From Fidelibacterota bacterium (GTDB taxonomy: Bacteria; Fidelibacterota; Marinisomatia; Marinisomatales; SCKK01), in NCBI GenBank assembly GCA_004124475.1, contig SCKK01000022.1:1-54267 (forward strand): a stretch of 54,267 bases of DNA, given 5' to 3'. Positions 1 through 7,436 of the stretch are shown here, in pieces. The notes beneath the pieces are model-generated. The model saw only the letters and a list, made by a program, of their open reading frames with translations, had not been told where the DNA came from and made no database searches. Position numbers and translations under genes: made by a program. Numbering within the stretch: the stretch's first letter is position 1; every line of letters starts with the position of its first letter.

Positions 1-159
1 CAATATTTTCCAAAGGATCGAGACTTTAGAACAATAACCGATGATGAAATAATACATACCATGCAAAGATTAAATAACCGCCCCAGAAAAAGACTTGGGT
101 TCAAAACACCAAACCAGGTATTTTTCGGAAAGAATCAACAAGTTGCACTTACTACTTGA
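1..159 (+). CDS. IS30-family transposase, C-terminal fragment (cut by window start)
   Basis: The frame is open from base 1 and ends at the TGA at 157-159, giving 52 residues. The stretch NNRPRKRLGFKTPNQVF (about residues 25-41) is the typical C-terminal end of IS30-family DDE transposases, just after the catalytic glutamate region. The rest of the gene lies outside the window. Bases 141-161 are the right terminal inverted repeat and overlap the last codons. A second IS30 copy starts at the far end of the window in the same orientation. Confidence 0.85.
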   Translation, partial: QYFPKDRDFRTITDDEIIHTMQRLNNRPRKRLGFKTPNQVFFGKNQQVALTT

Positions 160-161
160 AT
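141..161. repeat. IS30 right terminal inverted repeat
   Basis: The sequence AGTTGCACTTACTACTTGAAT is the inverted partner of bases 53981-54001, matching at 19 of 21 positions. It marks the right edge of the element whose transposase end occupies the first 159 bases. Confidence 0.7.
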
Positions 162-244
162 CCAGGTGGTATAAAATTACTCAATTTAGGTAATAATAAA
201 AAACCGACATGTCGAAAAGGGTTAAGACTCATTTTAGCTGAAAT

Positions 245-703
245 TCAGGTTTTATTTACAAACTGCTCTACGGAATCCAGATAAACTTTTTCCCCTCTGA
301 ACTTTTTCTTTTCAGGGTCCCACGGAAAAAAGATGATGACCTTGAACACCAGTTTTTCTCCAGTTGCCTTAAAATGGAGCCAGTCACCCAGATGAGTGGC
401 GGTCACGTTAGCCTCCTTGCAGACGCCCTGAGGCCCTATAACGATATCCTGAAGGTCGAAGTGGATGTCAGGAAAGGCAGTCAACAAGGTAATGTAAAAT
501 TCTCGGGCGCCATCGTGACCTTCCCATCGGGTGCCCGTCTGAGGCATTTCATAAACGCAGTCCTCCGTGAGGGTGGAAATTAGTCCTTCCAGATCTCGGT
601 TATCCTCAGCCATTGAGTGGGATTTCCATAGTTCGCGGACTTCGTTGTGCTCCTCTATTGATACTTCCCGTCGCATAAAGTCAACAATTGCATCATGGCT
701 CAT
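245..703 (-). CDS. SnoaL-like / NTF2-fold protein
   Basis: A 152-residue soluble protein of the NTF2/SnoaL-like superfamily. The pattern is a helical N-terminus, then a polar core around residues 35-110 with EDCVYEMP, GHDGAREFY and FPDIHFDLQDIV, and a closing strand near VYLDSVEQF. This is the usual length and motif order of small cyclase- or isomerase-like NTF2-fold proteins. The substrate cannot be read from sequence because this fold covers many activities. It is the last gene of a minus-strand run after pntAA-pntAB-pntB and a CBS protein, with a 106-bp gap before it, so co-transcription is possible but not shown. Confidence 0.7.
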   Translation of the reverse strand: MSHDAIVDFMRREVSIEEHNEVRELWKSHSMAEDNRDLEGLISTLTEDCVYEMPQTGTRWEGHDGAREFYITLLTAFPDIHFDLQDIVIGPQGVCKEANVTATHLGDWLHFKATGEKLVFKVIIFFPWDPEKKKFRGEKVYLDSVEQFVNKT

Positions 704-809
704 GTCTTATTCCTTCTTCCTTAAAAGACAACTGAGATACACCTTTTCCCCCTCACCTTAAATCTGCAACCCTAAGAACCTTCTATTTTTTTTTGCAGGA
801 TTGACCAAA

Positions 810-1244
810 CTATGGGACTCCCATAATATAGTGTTCGAGATGCTCAATCATGATCTCTTGTTCAGAAATGACAGCCTTAACCACATCACCAATGGAAATA
901 ACTCCGACCAACTGGTCATTCTCGAGTACGGGAAGGTGTCGGACACGTTTCTCCGTCATCAACGCCATACAATCTTCAACAGACTGATCGAGACAAACAC
1001 AAAAAACCTTATTGCTCATAATTTCTTCGACGGGTGTATCCTTGGAGGATTTTCCCTTCAGAATGACCTTCCGGGCATAATCCCGTTCAGACAAAATGCC
1101 TACCAGTTTATCGCCTTCGACAACCAGCAGGGCACCAATATTTTTCTCAGCCATCTTTTTCAGAGCATCAAAGACAGGCATCTTTTTGGTTACAGACCAG
1201 ATCTCATGTCCTTTTCCTTGCAAAATCTGACCAACAGTTTTCAT
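810..1244 (-). CDS. CBS-pair domain protein
   Basis: Two tandem CBS domains make up almost the whole protein (about residues 3-62 and 70-130). Key pieces are the GALLVVEGDKLVGILSERD strand-turn and the second repeat RVRHLPVLENDQLVGVISIGDVV. Such pairs usually bind adenine nucleotides and act as energy or redox sensors. I start it at the ATG at 1244, which has GGAG just upstream; a TTG five codons earlier is also open. It lies 72 bp downstream of pntB in the same direction. This suggests, but does not prove, a link between nucleotide sensing and transhydrogenase function. Confidence 0.85.
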   Translation of the reverse strand: MKTVGQILQGKGHEIWSVTKKMPVFDALKKMAEKNIGALLVVEGDKLVGILSERDYARKVILKGKSSKDTPVEEIMSNKVFCVCLDQSVEDCMALMTEKRVRHLPVLENDQLVGVISIGDVVKAVISEQEIMIEHLEHYIMGVP

Positions 1245-1316
1245 TACTCCATTCCTCAAATTAGGTTATTTGAACTTACAACCCTATCATCACATTTTGC
1301 ATACCTGACATGGTTC

Positions 1317-2723
1317 TTATGTTTCCTTAAGAGCCGTCGTCAGATCCATAGCCATCTCCTTGGCGTCACCAAAAAGCATAAGCGAATTGTCTGCAACAAA
1401 AAGGGGATTGGCAATCCCTGCGAATCCCGGACTGAGGCTTCGCTTAACAATGACAACAGAATGAGCCTCGTCTACATTCAGGATCGGCATGCCAGCGATG
1501 GGAATGGATGGGTCAGAATCTCGCGCCATAGGGTTGACCACATCATTGGCTCCAAAGACCAGTACCACATCCGTCTGGCGAAAAGTAGGATTGATCCGTT
1601 CCAGTTCTATCAGCTTATCGTAGGGAATATTTGCCTCCGCTAACAGAACATTCATGTGTCCCGGCATTCTGCCCGCAACGGGATGAATTGCAAAATCAAC
1701 CTCTATCCCTCTGGATTCGAGCAGAAGCATCAGATCCTGAATTGCATACTGAGCTTGAGCCACTGCCATTCCGTATCCGGGAGCAATTACCACCCGCCGA
1801 GCATCAGAAAGCAGCATTGCCACTTCCTCCGGTGAAGCTGATTTCACACGCCCAGCGTAAATATCTTCTGTCTCGGTTTCCGTAGCAACAACCGTACCGA
1901 CTCCGGCAAATATAACATTAGCCAGGGACCGGTTCATGGCCCGGCACATCAGTGCGGTAAGGAAGAAACCCGCGGCGCCGACCAGCGAGCCCGCAATGAT
2001 GAGAACGCTGTTGTTCAGTACCCACCCGTGTCCTGCGGCCGCCAGTCCTGAATACGCATTGAGCAGTGAAATAACTACGGGCATGTCTGCCCCGCCTATG
2101 GGTATCACCAGCATGATCCCAAGCAGAGATGCAACCCCTACCATGGCCCAGAAAGGAAATGACCCTGTCGGATCCACCACCAGCCATGTACCCAAACCAA
2201 GACATATCAAAAGCAGGGTTACGTTGATCACGTGTCGACCCGGAATCAAGACGGGTCTCTCCTTGATAAGTCTCTGAAGTTTTCCAAACGCAATCGCACT
2301 GCCCGTCAGTGCAACTGCACCAATCAAGCCAGCCATAGCCACAGACGATGTGAACTGGATGGTGATCTCCTCAATCCATTCTCCCTTGAGTGCTTCCATG
2401 TAAGCGGCACCGACCGCGATGGCCGAAGCGCCACCACCAAAGCCATTGAAGACAGCCACCACCTGGGGAATCGCAGTCATGGAAGACCGATAGGCCATGA
2501 TGACCCCAACCAATCCTCCCACCACAAATCCTGCAACGATGATTTGGAAACTGACAATACGCTGGTCCATGAGAGTGACCACAATGGCAAGGAGCATTCC
2601 CAAAGCCGCAATAATATTACCACGTACCGCCGTGCGGGGATGGGTCAGTCCCTTCAGGCCAATGATAAATAGGACCGCAGCGGCTAAGTATAAAAGTTTT
2701 GCAAATGCCTCTTCTTTTGGCAT
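1317..2723 (-). CDS. pntB: NAD(P) transhydrogenase subunit beta
   Basis: Membrane and NADP(H)-binding subunit of the proton-translocating transhydrogenase, which drives NADPH formation from NADH with the proton gradient. At 468 residues it matches the family (E. coli PntB has 462). The first about 270 residues are hydrophobic helices rich in Gly and Ala. The C-terminal third is the NADP(H)-binding domain III, with APGYGMAVAQAQ as the nucleotide loop, AGRMPGHMNVLLAEA, and FGANDVVNPMARDSDPSIPIAGMP. The KRSLSPGFAGIANPLF segment is also diagnostic. Its start lies one base past the pntAB stop, so the three subunits form one operon. Confidence 0.97.
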   Translation of the reverse strand: MPKEEAFAKLLYLAAAVLFIIGLKGLTHPRTAVRGNIIAALGMLLAIVVTLMDQRIVSFQIIVAGFVVGGLVGVIMAYRSSMTAIPQVVAVFNGFGGGASAIAVGAAYMEALKGEWIEEITIQFTSSVAMAGLIGAVALTGSAIAFGKLQRLIKERPVLIPGRHVINVTLLLICLGLGTWLVVDPTGSFPFWAMVGVASLLGIMLVIPIGGADMPVVISLLNAYSGLAAAGHGWVLNNSVLIIAGSLVGAAGFFLTALMCRAMNRSLANVIFAGVGTVVATETETEDIYAGRVKSASPEEVAMLLSDARRVVIAPGYGMAVAQAQYAIQDLMLLLESRGIEVDFAIHPVAGRMPGHMNVLLAEANIPYDKLIELERINPTFRQTDVVLVFGANDVVNPMARDSDPSIPIAGMPILNVDEAHSVVIVKRSLSPGFAGIANPLFVADNSLMLFGDAKEMAMDLTTALKET

Positions 2724-2724
2724 T

Positions 2725-3006
2725 CTAATCCTTTCGACGAAACATTCCGAGCATACGGTGAGTCACCAGGAAACCTCCCACCACGTTCGCTGTTGCCATG
2801 GCCACTGCCAAAAACCCCAGGATCTCTGTAGCAGTGGTCAACCGTGCACCAGAGGTTATCAACGTTCCCACCAACGTAATCCCCGATATGGCATTAGCGC
2901 CGGACATTAGTGGAGTGTGCAAAAGTGGAGGCACTTTGGTGATGACCTCAAAGCCCACAAAAAGTGCCAAGATGAATATGGTTAGAGCGGGTACAAAAGT
3001 TTCCAT
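2725..3006 (-). CDS. pntAB: NAD(P) transhydrogenase membrane subunit alpha-2
   Basis: A 93-residue protein with three predicted membrane helices (about residues 5-23, 32-54 and 60-83). It corresponds to the part of domain II carried at the C-terminus of PntA in enterobacteria. The split form (alpha-1, alpha-2, beta) is known from Rhodospirillum rubrum and many other phyla. Characteristic features are GFEVITKVPPLLHTPLMSG and NAISGITLVG. The start overlaps the pntAA stop by one base (TGATG), and pntB begins one base after its stop, so translation is probably coupled. Confidence 0.96.
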   Translation of the reverse strand: METFVPALTIFILALFVGFEVITKVPPLLHTPLMSGANAISGITLVGTLITSGARLTTATEILGFLAVAMATANVVGGFLVTHRMLGMFRRKD

Positions 3007-4199
3007 CAGGAATCACTCCTTTCATTTGAAGCTGGTTGGGAAGACACAGGAAGTCCAAGAAGTTCCCGCACCATTGGATTGACGACCTCACCCTTATGAG
3101 TAAGGAGGGTGTCTTTTATAATGGGATCTTCCAGATTCAGGTTAAGTTCACCATCCTTCACCAGATTTTCAAGGAAAGTGGTCACATTTTTTGCGTACAT
3201 CTGGCTGGCGTGGTAAGGGATGGTTGAGGGAAGATTTAGGGGGCCCAGAATATGAACGCCATGAACTTCTATCGTCTCTCCGGGCCGGGTAAGGTCGCAG
3301 TTGCCACCTCCTTCAGCAGCCAAGTCTACAATCACAGAACCGGGGTGCATTCCCTGAACCATTTCCTCCGTAATCAGGACCGGAGCCTTTTTACCGGGCA
3401 CCGCTGCCGTAGTGATGACAACATCACTCTCAGCTACTACCTGTTTCATCATTTCTCTCTGGCGACGGTAGAATTCCTCATCCATGGCTTTGGCGTAACC
3501 ACCGGATGTCTCAGCCTCTTCGGTTTCCAACTTAAGTTCCAGGAATTTGGCTCCAAGGCTTTCTACCTGTTCCTTAACCGCTGGCCGGATATCGTAAGAT
3601 TGCACGACGGCACCCAATCGACGGGAGGTGGCGATAGCCTGAAGACCAGCCACACCTGCTCCGACGATGAAGACCCGGGATGGGGAAATGGTGCCGGCGG
3701 CAGTAATCATCATAGGGTAGATCTTATTCAGCGCTCCCGCAGCCAACATTACAGCCTTGTAACCGGCAATGGTAGCCATGGAACTCAAAACATCCATTGG
3801 CTGTGCCCGGCTTATGCGTGGGACCAATTCCAGGGCAAAAGTGGTGATATCCTTTTCTGCAAGATATTCTGCGATTCCGGGGTTGCCCAGAGGATTAAAG
3901 AGTCCTATCACTACCTGCCTGGAATGAACCAGCTCCAGATCGTTATCGCTTGTAATGGAATTGAATCCTAAACCGTGTACCTGCAGGAGCACATCAGCCG
4001 AAGAGAAAAGTTGCGAGCGCTCCGCCACGAGATGTGCACCCTGCTCTACGTAGGCAGAGTCAGGAAAACCAGCGTTCAAACCGGCTCCTTGTTCCACGTG
4101 GACTTCCAGTCCAACTTTGGCTAGGTTAGGTATGAAAGCGGGCACAAGTGCGACCCGTTTTTCATCTGGAAAGGATTCGGCGGGAACTCCAATTATCAT
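3006..4199 (-). CDS. pntAA: NAD(P) transhydrogenase subunit alpha-1
   Basis: Soluble NAD(H)-binding domain I of the transhydrogenase, 397 residues, related to alanine dehydrogenase. Seen in order: the N-terminal MIIGVPAE...RVALVP segment, a Rossmann loop VGAGVAGLQAIATSRRLGA near residue 175, the RRQREMMKQVVAESDVVITTA mobile-loop region, and YHASQMYAKNVTTFL near the end. Together with the downstream alpha-2 and beta subunits it makes a complete enzyme. The ATG start gives the canonical N-terminus. The 185 bp upstream hold only a decayed ComEC fragment further along, so the operon promoter should lie there, but I see no clear sigma70-type boxes. Confidence 0.96.
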   Translation of the reverse strand: MIIGVPAESFPDEKRVALVPAFIPNLAKVGLEVHVEQGAGLNAGFPDSAYVEQGAHLVAERSQLFSSADVLLQVHGLGFNSITSDNDLELVHSRQVVIGLFNPLGNPGIAEYLAEKDITTFALELVPRISRAQPMDVLSSMATIAGYKAVMLAAGALNKIYPMMITAAGTISPSRVFIVGAGVAGLQAIATSRRLGAVVQSYDIRPAVKEQVESLGAKFLELKLETEEAETSGGYAKAMDEEFYRRQREMMKQVVAESDVVITTAAVPGKKAPVLITEEMVQGMHPGSVIVDLAAEGGGNCDLTRPGETIEVHGVHILGPLNLPSTIPYHASQMYAKNVTTFLENLVKDGELNLNLEDPIIKDTLLTHKGEVVNPMVRELLGLPVSSQPASNERSDS

Positions 4200-4384
4200 T
4201 TTTATTTCTGTAGTAACACGCTGGTTTTCGGATTTTCGACTGCATTTACCATTTTATATCAATGGGTTGGATCTGAACTGACAGCACAGTTAGGATGATG
4301 CGGATATCAGGAACCCCAACAACATATTAATTAAAACTTGATGAATTAGTCAAGCACTTTAACTGTTTGCCGCTTTATTCATCT

Positions 4385-4645
4385 TCAACTGTGCAACCAG
4401 ACTGATTTCCCGTCAGATTTGAACCAGACTGCTCCAGTCTGGTCCGTTCGAAATACAGCAACACACATATTCCCCCGGCGATTTATGATAATCTCAGACG
4501 AGTGGCCAAATTTGTTCCGCTCCCCGACTGAAACAATGGCATAATTCGGATCCACATTTCCCAATAACAGCTCCGTCGTGCATGTTATGGAACCGTGGTG
4601 ACCAACTTCCAGGACGTCCGCCTCATTCGATGTCCCCAAAGACAT
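4385..4645 (-). pseudogene. ComEC/Rec2-type metallo-beta-lactamase domain relic
   Basis: An 86-residue remnant that matches only the end of the MBL-fold domain of ComEC-like proteins: ADVLEVGHHGSITCTTELL, DPNYAIVSVGERNKFGHSSE and a final FRTDQTGAVWFKSDGK. The membrane channel, OB-fold and HxHxDH metal motif of the full protein (usually 700-800 residues) are absent. The frame stays open upstream but runs into the end of the crotonase gene, which starts the next unit. It is therefore a 5'-truncated fragment. The small open frame may be transcribed from the crotonase promoter, but it is unlikely to function in DNA uptake. Confidence 0.7.
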
Positions 4646-4670
4646 GTACTTCTTTATCCCACTTTCCTTT

Positions 4671-5444
4671 CTATTCAGGCGAACGTTTTTTGAGGAATGC
4701 TTGTAGCGCTACCTTTCTATCCTCACTATTTATTATCGTCTTGTATGCCTTCTGTTCTACTGCTAACCCCATCTTGAGTGGCAGATCCAATCCTTCGTTA
4801 ATCGCCCTTTTTACTGCTTTTAAAGCCAGAGGAGAGTTTGAACCAATTAATTGACAAATGTCATTAACTGTGATACTTAAATCACCAACGTCCACTAACC
4901 AGTCGATGACACCATCATCTAATGCCTCTTCAGGGGTAAAGGATTGAGCAGAATAGATCCAATGTTTCGCAAGGCTAACACCAATAAGACGAGGAAGTCG
5001 TTGTGTACCACCACCTCCGGGAATAATTCCTAAAGATGTCTCTTTAAAACCAATAAATCCCTGATCAGCCATTATGCGGAAGTCACAAGCCAGTGCAAGC
5101 TCTAAACCACCACCCAGGCAGGTTCCATTGATGGCAGCAAGCGTAGGAATTGAAATATCGAAAATTTTTTGAAAGGTATCGGATATATATTTTACAATTT
5201 TCTCCACCTCGTTATTCGACATTAATATCCGTTCTTTGAGATCGGCGCCAGCACAGAAATGCTTCCCTTCCCCATTGAACACAACAACACTGATATTTTC
5301 CTGTCGTTGAATCCAATCACAAACACTATTAAGGTCGGAAATAAGCTGTTTTGACAAGGCATTTACCGGTGGGTTGGTAAGGATAACCGTAGCGAAATTG
5401 TGTTCACTTTTTATTCTTAAGGTCTCGAAGTTTGGTGTACTCAT
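4671..5444 (-). CDS. Enoyl-CoA hydratase/isomerase (crotonase family)
   Basis: A 257-residue crotonase. The oxyanion-hole segments FCAGADL (residues 63-69) and NGTCLGGGLELALACD (106-121) are intact. So are both glutamates used by true hydratases, E115 in GGGLEL and E135 in FKETSLG, followed by IPGGGGTQRLPRLIG. It can therefore be expected to hydrate 2-enoyl-CoA thioesters. The chain length or branch specificity is open. The AtuA-like and carboxyltransferase genes nearby hint at branched-chain or terpenoid acyl-CoAs. It is divergent from the plus-strand alcohol dehydrogenase, with 112 bp between the two starts. Confidence 0.92.
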   Translation of the reverse strand: MSTPNFETLRIKSEHNFATVILTNPPVNALSKQLISDLNSVCDWIQRQENISVVVFNGEGKHFCAGADLKERILMSNNEVEKIVKYISDTFQKIFDISIPTLAAINGTCLGGGLELALACDFRIMADQGFIGFKETSLGIIPGGGGTQRLPRLIGVSLAKHWIYSAQSFTPEEALDDGVIDWLVDVGDLSITVNDICQLIGSNSPLALKAVKRAINEGLDLPLKMGLAVEQKAYKTIINSEDRKVALQAFLKKRSPE

Positions 5445-5556
5445 GAAAGAATCTAAATCGTTTCAATCTCACTTTAAAGTAAAAATGACTGTAGATTACC
5501 GAGTAGATAAATACTACATTTAATTATTAATTCAAGTAAAAAAGGTTGTTACAAAT

Positions 5557-6558
5557 ATGAAAGCAATGGTACTCAAAGAGACGGGCGATATCGAAAAAAA
5601 TCGTCTTTTTTTATCAGAAAAAACTACTCCTACGATTGGAAATAACGCTATCCTGATTCGTAATCGATTTTGTGGTGTTTGCCGAACAGACCTCCATATT
5701 ATTGAAGGCGATTTGTCCATTCCTAAATTACCTGTCATTCCGGGTCATCAAATTGTAGGCATCGTAGAATCGATCGGAAAAAATGTAACCGGCGTAAAAG
5801 TGGGAGATCGAGTTGGTGTTCCCTGGATGAGTTCCACATGCGGTAAATGTGATTATTGTAAAGCGGGAAAGGAAAACCTTTGCGACAATGCCCGGTTTAC
5901 CGGTTTGCATCAAGATGGAGGTTATGCTGAGTTGACTGTCGTTCCTCAGCAGTTTGTTTACCCCATCCCAAAACAATTCCCTGATGAGCAAGTTGCCCCT
6001 CTTCTATGCGCAGGTATCATCGGATACCGCACCCTGAAATTGAGTGGCGCTCAATCAGGACAACGAATCGGACTATATGGTTTTGGCGCTTCGGCTCATG
6101 TCACAATTCAAGTGGCTCGTCATTTTGGGTGTGATGTATATGTGTTTACACGGAGTAAGGATCATCAAAAACACGCTGAATCATTAGGCGCTATTTGGAC
6201 AGGCACTGCGGAAGACGATCCTCGGATTGAGATGGATGCCAATCTAATATTCGCTCCGGCAGGCTGGTTGATGATTGAAGCATTAAAACGAGTAAAAAAA
6301 GGAGGTATTGTCGTCTCTGCAGGAATCCATATGACGGATTTACCTCAATTCCCATACAATTTAATTTATGGGGAAAGAACTATCACAACCGCTGCTAACG
6401 CTACATATGAAGACGGAACAGAACTATTAAAATATGCAAGCGAGATACCAATTATAACGGAAATAGAAATATATCCATTAAGTAAAGCCAATCAAGCTTT
6501 ACAGGATTTGAAGAACAGTAAAATTAAAGGTGCGGCGGTACTGGCGATAAATAATTAG
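5557..6558 (+). CDS. Zinc-dependent alcohol dehydrogenase
   Basis: A 333-residue medium-chain dehydrogenase/reductase. The catalytic zinc ligands are visible as C42 in GVCRTDLH, H64 in PGHQIVG and C151 in LCAGIIGYR. The structural zinc site is the four-cysteine CGKCDYCKAGKENLC lobe (C95, C98, C101, C109). The nucleotide-binding loop is GFGASAH (175-181). It resembles the AdhA-like zinc alcohol dehydrogenases, so alcohol-aldehyde interconversion with NAD(P)H is likely; the substrate is unknown. It is the only plus-strand gene in the first 38 kb apart from the IS30 fragment. Confidence 0.93.
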   Translation: MKAMVLKETGDIEKNRLFLSEKTTPTIGNNAILIRNRFCGVCRTDLHIIEGDLSIPKLPVIPGHQIVGIVESIGKNVTGVKVGDRVGVPWMSSTCGKCDYCKAGKENLCDNARFTGLHQDGGYAELTVVPQQFVYPIPKQFPDEQVAPLLCAGIIGYRTLKLSGAQSGQRIGLYGFGASAHVTIQVARHFGCDVYVFTRSKDHQKHAESLGAIWTGTAEDDPRIEMDANLIFAPAGWLMIEALKRVKKGGIVVSAGIHMTDLPQFPYNLIYGERTITTAANATYEDGTELLKYASEIPIITEIEIYPLSKANQALQDLKNSKIKGAAVLAINN

Positions 6559-6590
6559 TGCTTTACCGAAAAACAAAAAACCGGATGAAG

Positions 6591-6688
6591 AAAGATGTCA
6601 TCTTTTCCGATGGATCCTTTGGATAGTTTGAATGTTCATAAGATCTTCGTTGAACAATTGGAAAATTGGTGATAAAGATGACATCTTT
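6591..6688. repeat. Pair of inverted 15-bp palindromes
   Basis: AAAGATGTCATCTTT (6591-6605) and AAAGATGACATCTTT (6674-6688) are each palindromes around a central base and are exact reverse complements of each other. They lie 30-130 bp downstream of the alcohol dehydrogenase, between two convergent genes. The pair could fold into a long hairpin acting as a bidirectional terminator, or be paired protein-binding sites. The 249-bp gap around it has no other clear feature apart from the palindrome at 6753. Confidence 0.45.
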
Positions 6689-6752
6689 TACCCAGAAAGT
6701 TAGGGACTGACGTCGACGGTGACTACCAGCAAGAATCTCAACAGCAGGGTCG

Positions 6753-6768
6753 TCCCGAAGGTTCGGGA
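6753..6768. repeat. REP-like palindrome TCCCGA-TCGGGA
   Basis: TCCCGAAGGTTCGGGA is an inverted repeat with seven-base arms. Palindromes with the same TCCCGA/TCGGGA ends but different centres occur at 14155-14170 and 38019-38040, all intergenic. They look like a dispersed repetitive extragenic palindrome family. Confidence 0.55.
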
Positions 6769-6807
6769 CAGCTTGATCGTAATTTTGGTACGAAAAACAG
6801 GTAATAC

Positions 6808-7134
6808 CTAAATCAGGTTTTCAGGTACATCAACCTCCATCATCAAAAGCCTTTGACCGTATGTTTTCCCCTGGGCATCAATTTGAAGTGTTTCACTTCC
6901 TCCACCACCGAGGGAATCTTCCAAGATAAAATTGAATGCCAGTAAATTTGGCAATTCATAACGGATTACTTTTCCTTTTACGATTTGTCCAAAATGATCC
7001 TTTACTCTTTTTGATGTGATGTAATCTTTTGCCCAGTTATAAATCCCTTTCGATCTAAATATCAATCCAACATTGGCATTTCCACCTTTGTCTCCCGAAC
7101 GGGCATGGGCAATATCAAAAAGAGTTATTTTCAT
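6808..7134 (-). CDS. AtuA C-terminal-domain protein
   Basis: A 108-residue protein matching the small domain found at the C-terminus of fused AtuA proteins or as a stand-alone partner. Diagnostic stretches are IAHARSGDKGGNANVGLI at the N-terminus and FILEDSLGGGGSETLQIDAQGKTYGQRLL. In Pseudomonas, AtuA is required for acyclic terpene (citronellol/geraniol) use, but its reaction is not established. Here the N-terminal domain is encoded separately at 7437-8792, with a cupin between them. All three run on the minus strand in close succession and probably form one operon. Confidence 0.85.
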   Translation of the reverse strand: MKITLFDIAHARSGDKGGNANVGLIFRSKGIYNWAKDYITSKRVKDHFGQIVKGKVIRYELPNLLAFNFILEDSLGGGGSETLQIDAQGKTYGQRLLMMEVDVPENLI

Positions 7135-7140
7135 TATCGG

Positions 7141-7404
7141 CTAATCACCAAATGTGTAATGTTTTCTTACTTTCTCTATGACTTTCCATGTACAGGATAA
7201 CCCTTCCGGGAAAGTGACTAAATCGCCAGCGCCAAATTCCACATCTCCTTCATCTGTTTTGACGATAACTTTTCCAGTTAGCAAATAACAGGATTCTGTT
7301 AAAGAATAATGCCATGGAAATTCCGAAGGTTCACATTCCCAAATTGGATTCTGTTTCATTTCCTCAATTTCATCTTTTGCTGGTTAACGAACATTTATTT
7401 CCAT
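7141..7404 (-). pseudogene. Small cupin with in-frame stop at codon 7
   Basis: The family start is visible: ATG at 7404 followed by EINVR, then TAA at 7384-7386, then PAKDEIEEMKQNPIWECEPSEF in the same frame. Reading CAA for TAA would restore a roughly 87-residue cupin of the DUF861/EutQ-like type, with the barrel motifs FGAGDLVTFPEGLSCTW and VRKHYTFGD intact. An internal ATG at 7359 leaves a 72-residue open frame that lacks only the N-terminal strand, so restart may still give a product. Its position between the two AtuA parts suggests a role in the same pathway. A sequencing error is an alternative explanation. Confidence 0.7.
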
Positions 7405-7436
7405 AGTTATATTCCCTTTGTCTCAATCTTTACTGC

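Noticed and set aside
801-1643. 280-codon plus-strand open frame
   Set aside because: Antisense to the clear CBS and pntB genes; no domain, composition follows the opposite strand.
3252-3971. 239-codon plus-strand open frame
   Set aside because: Antisense to pntAA, which has complete family motifs.
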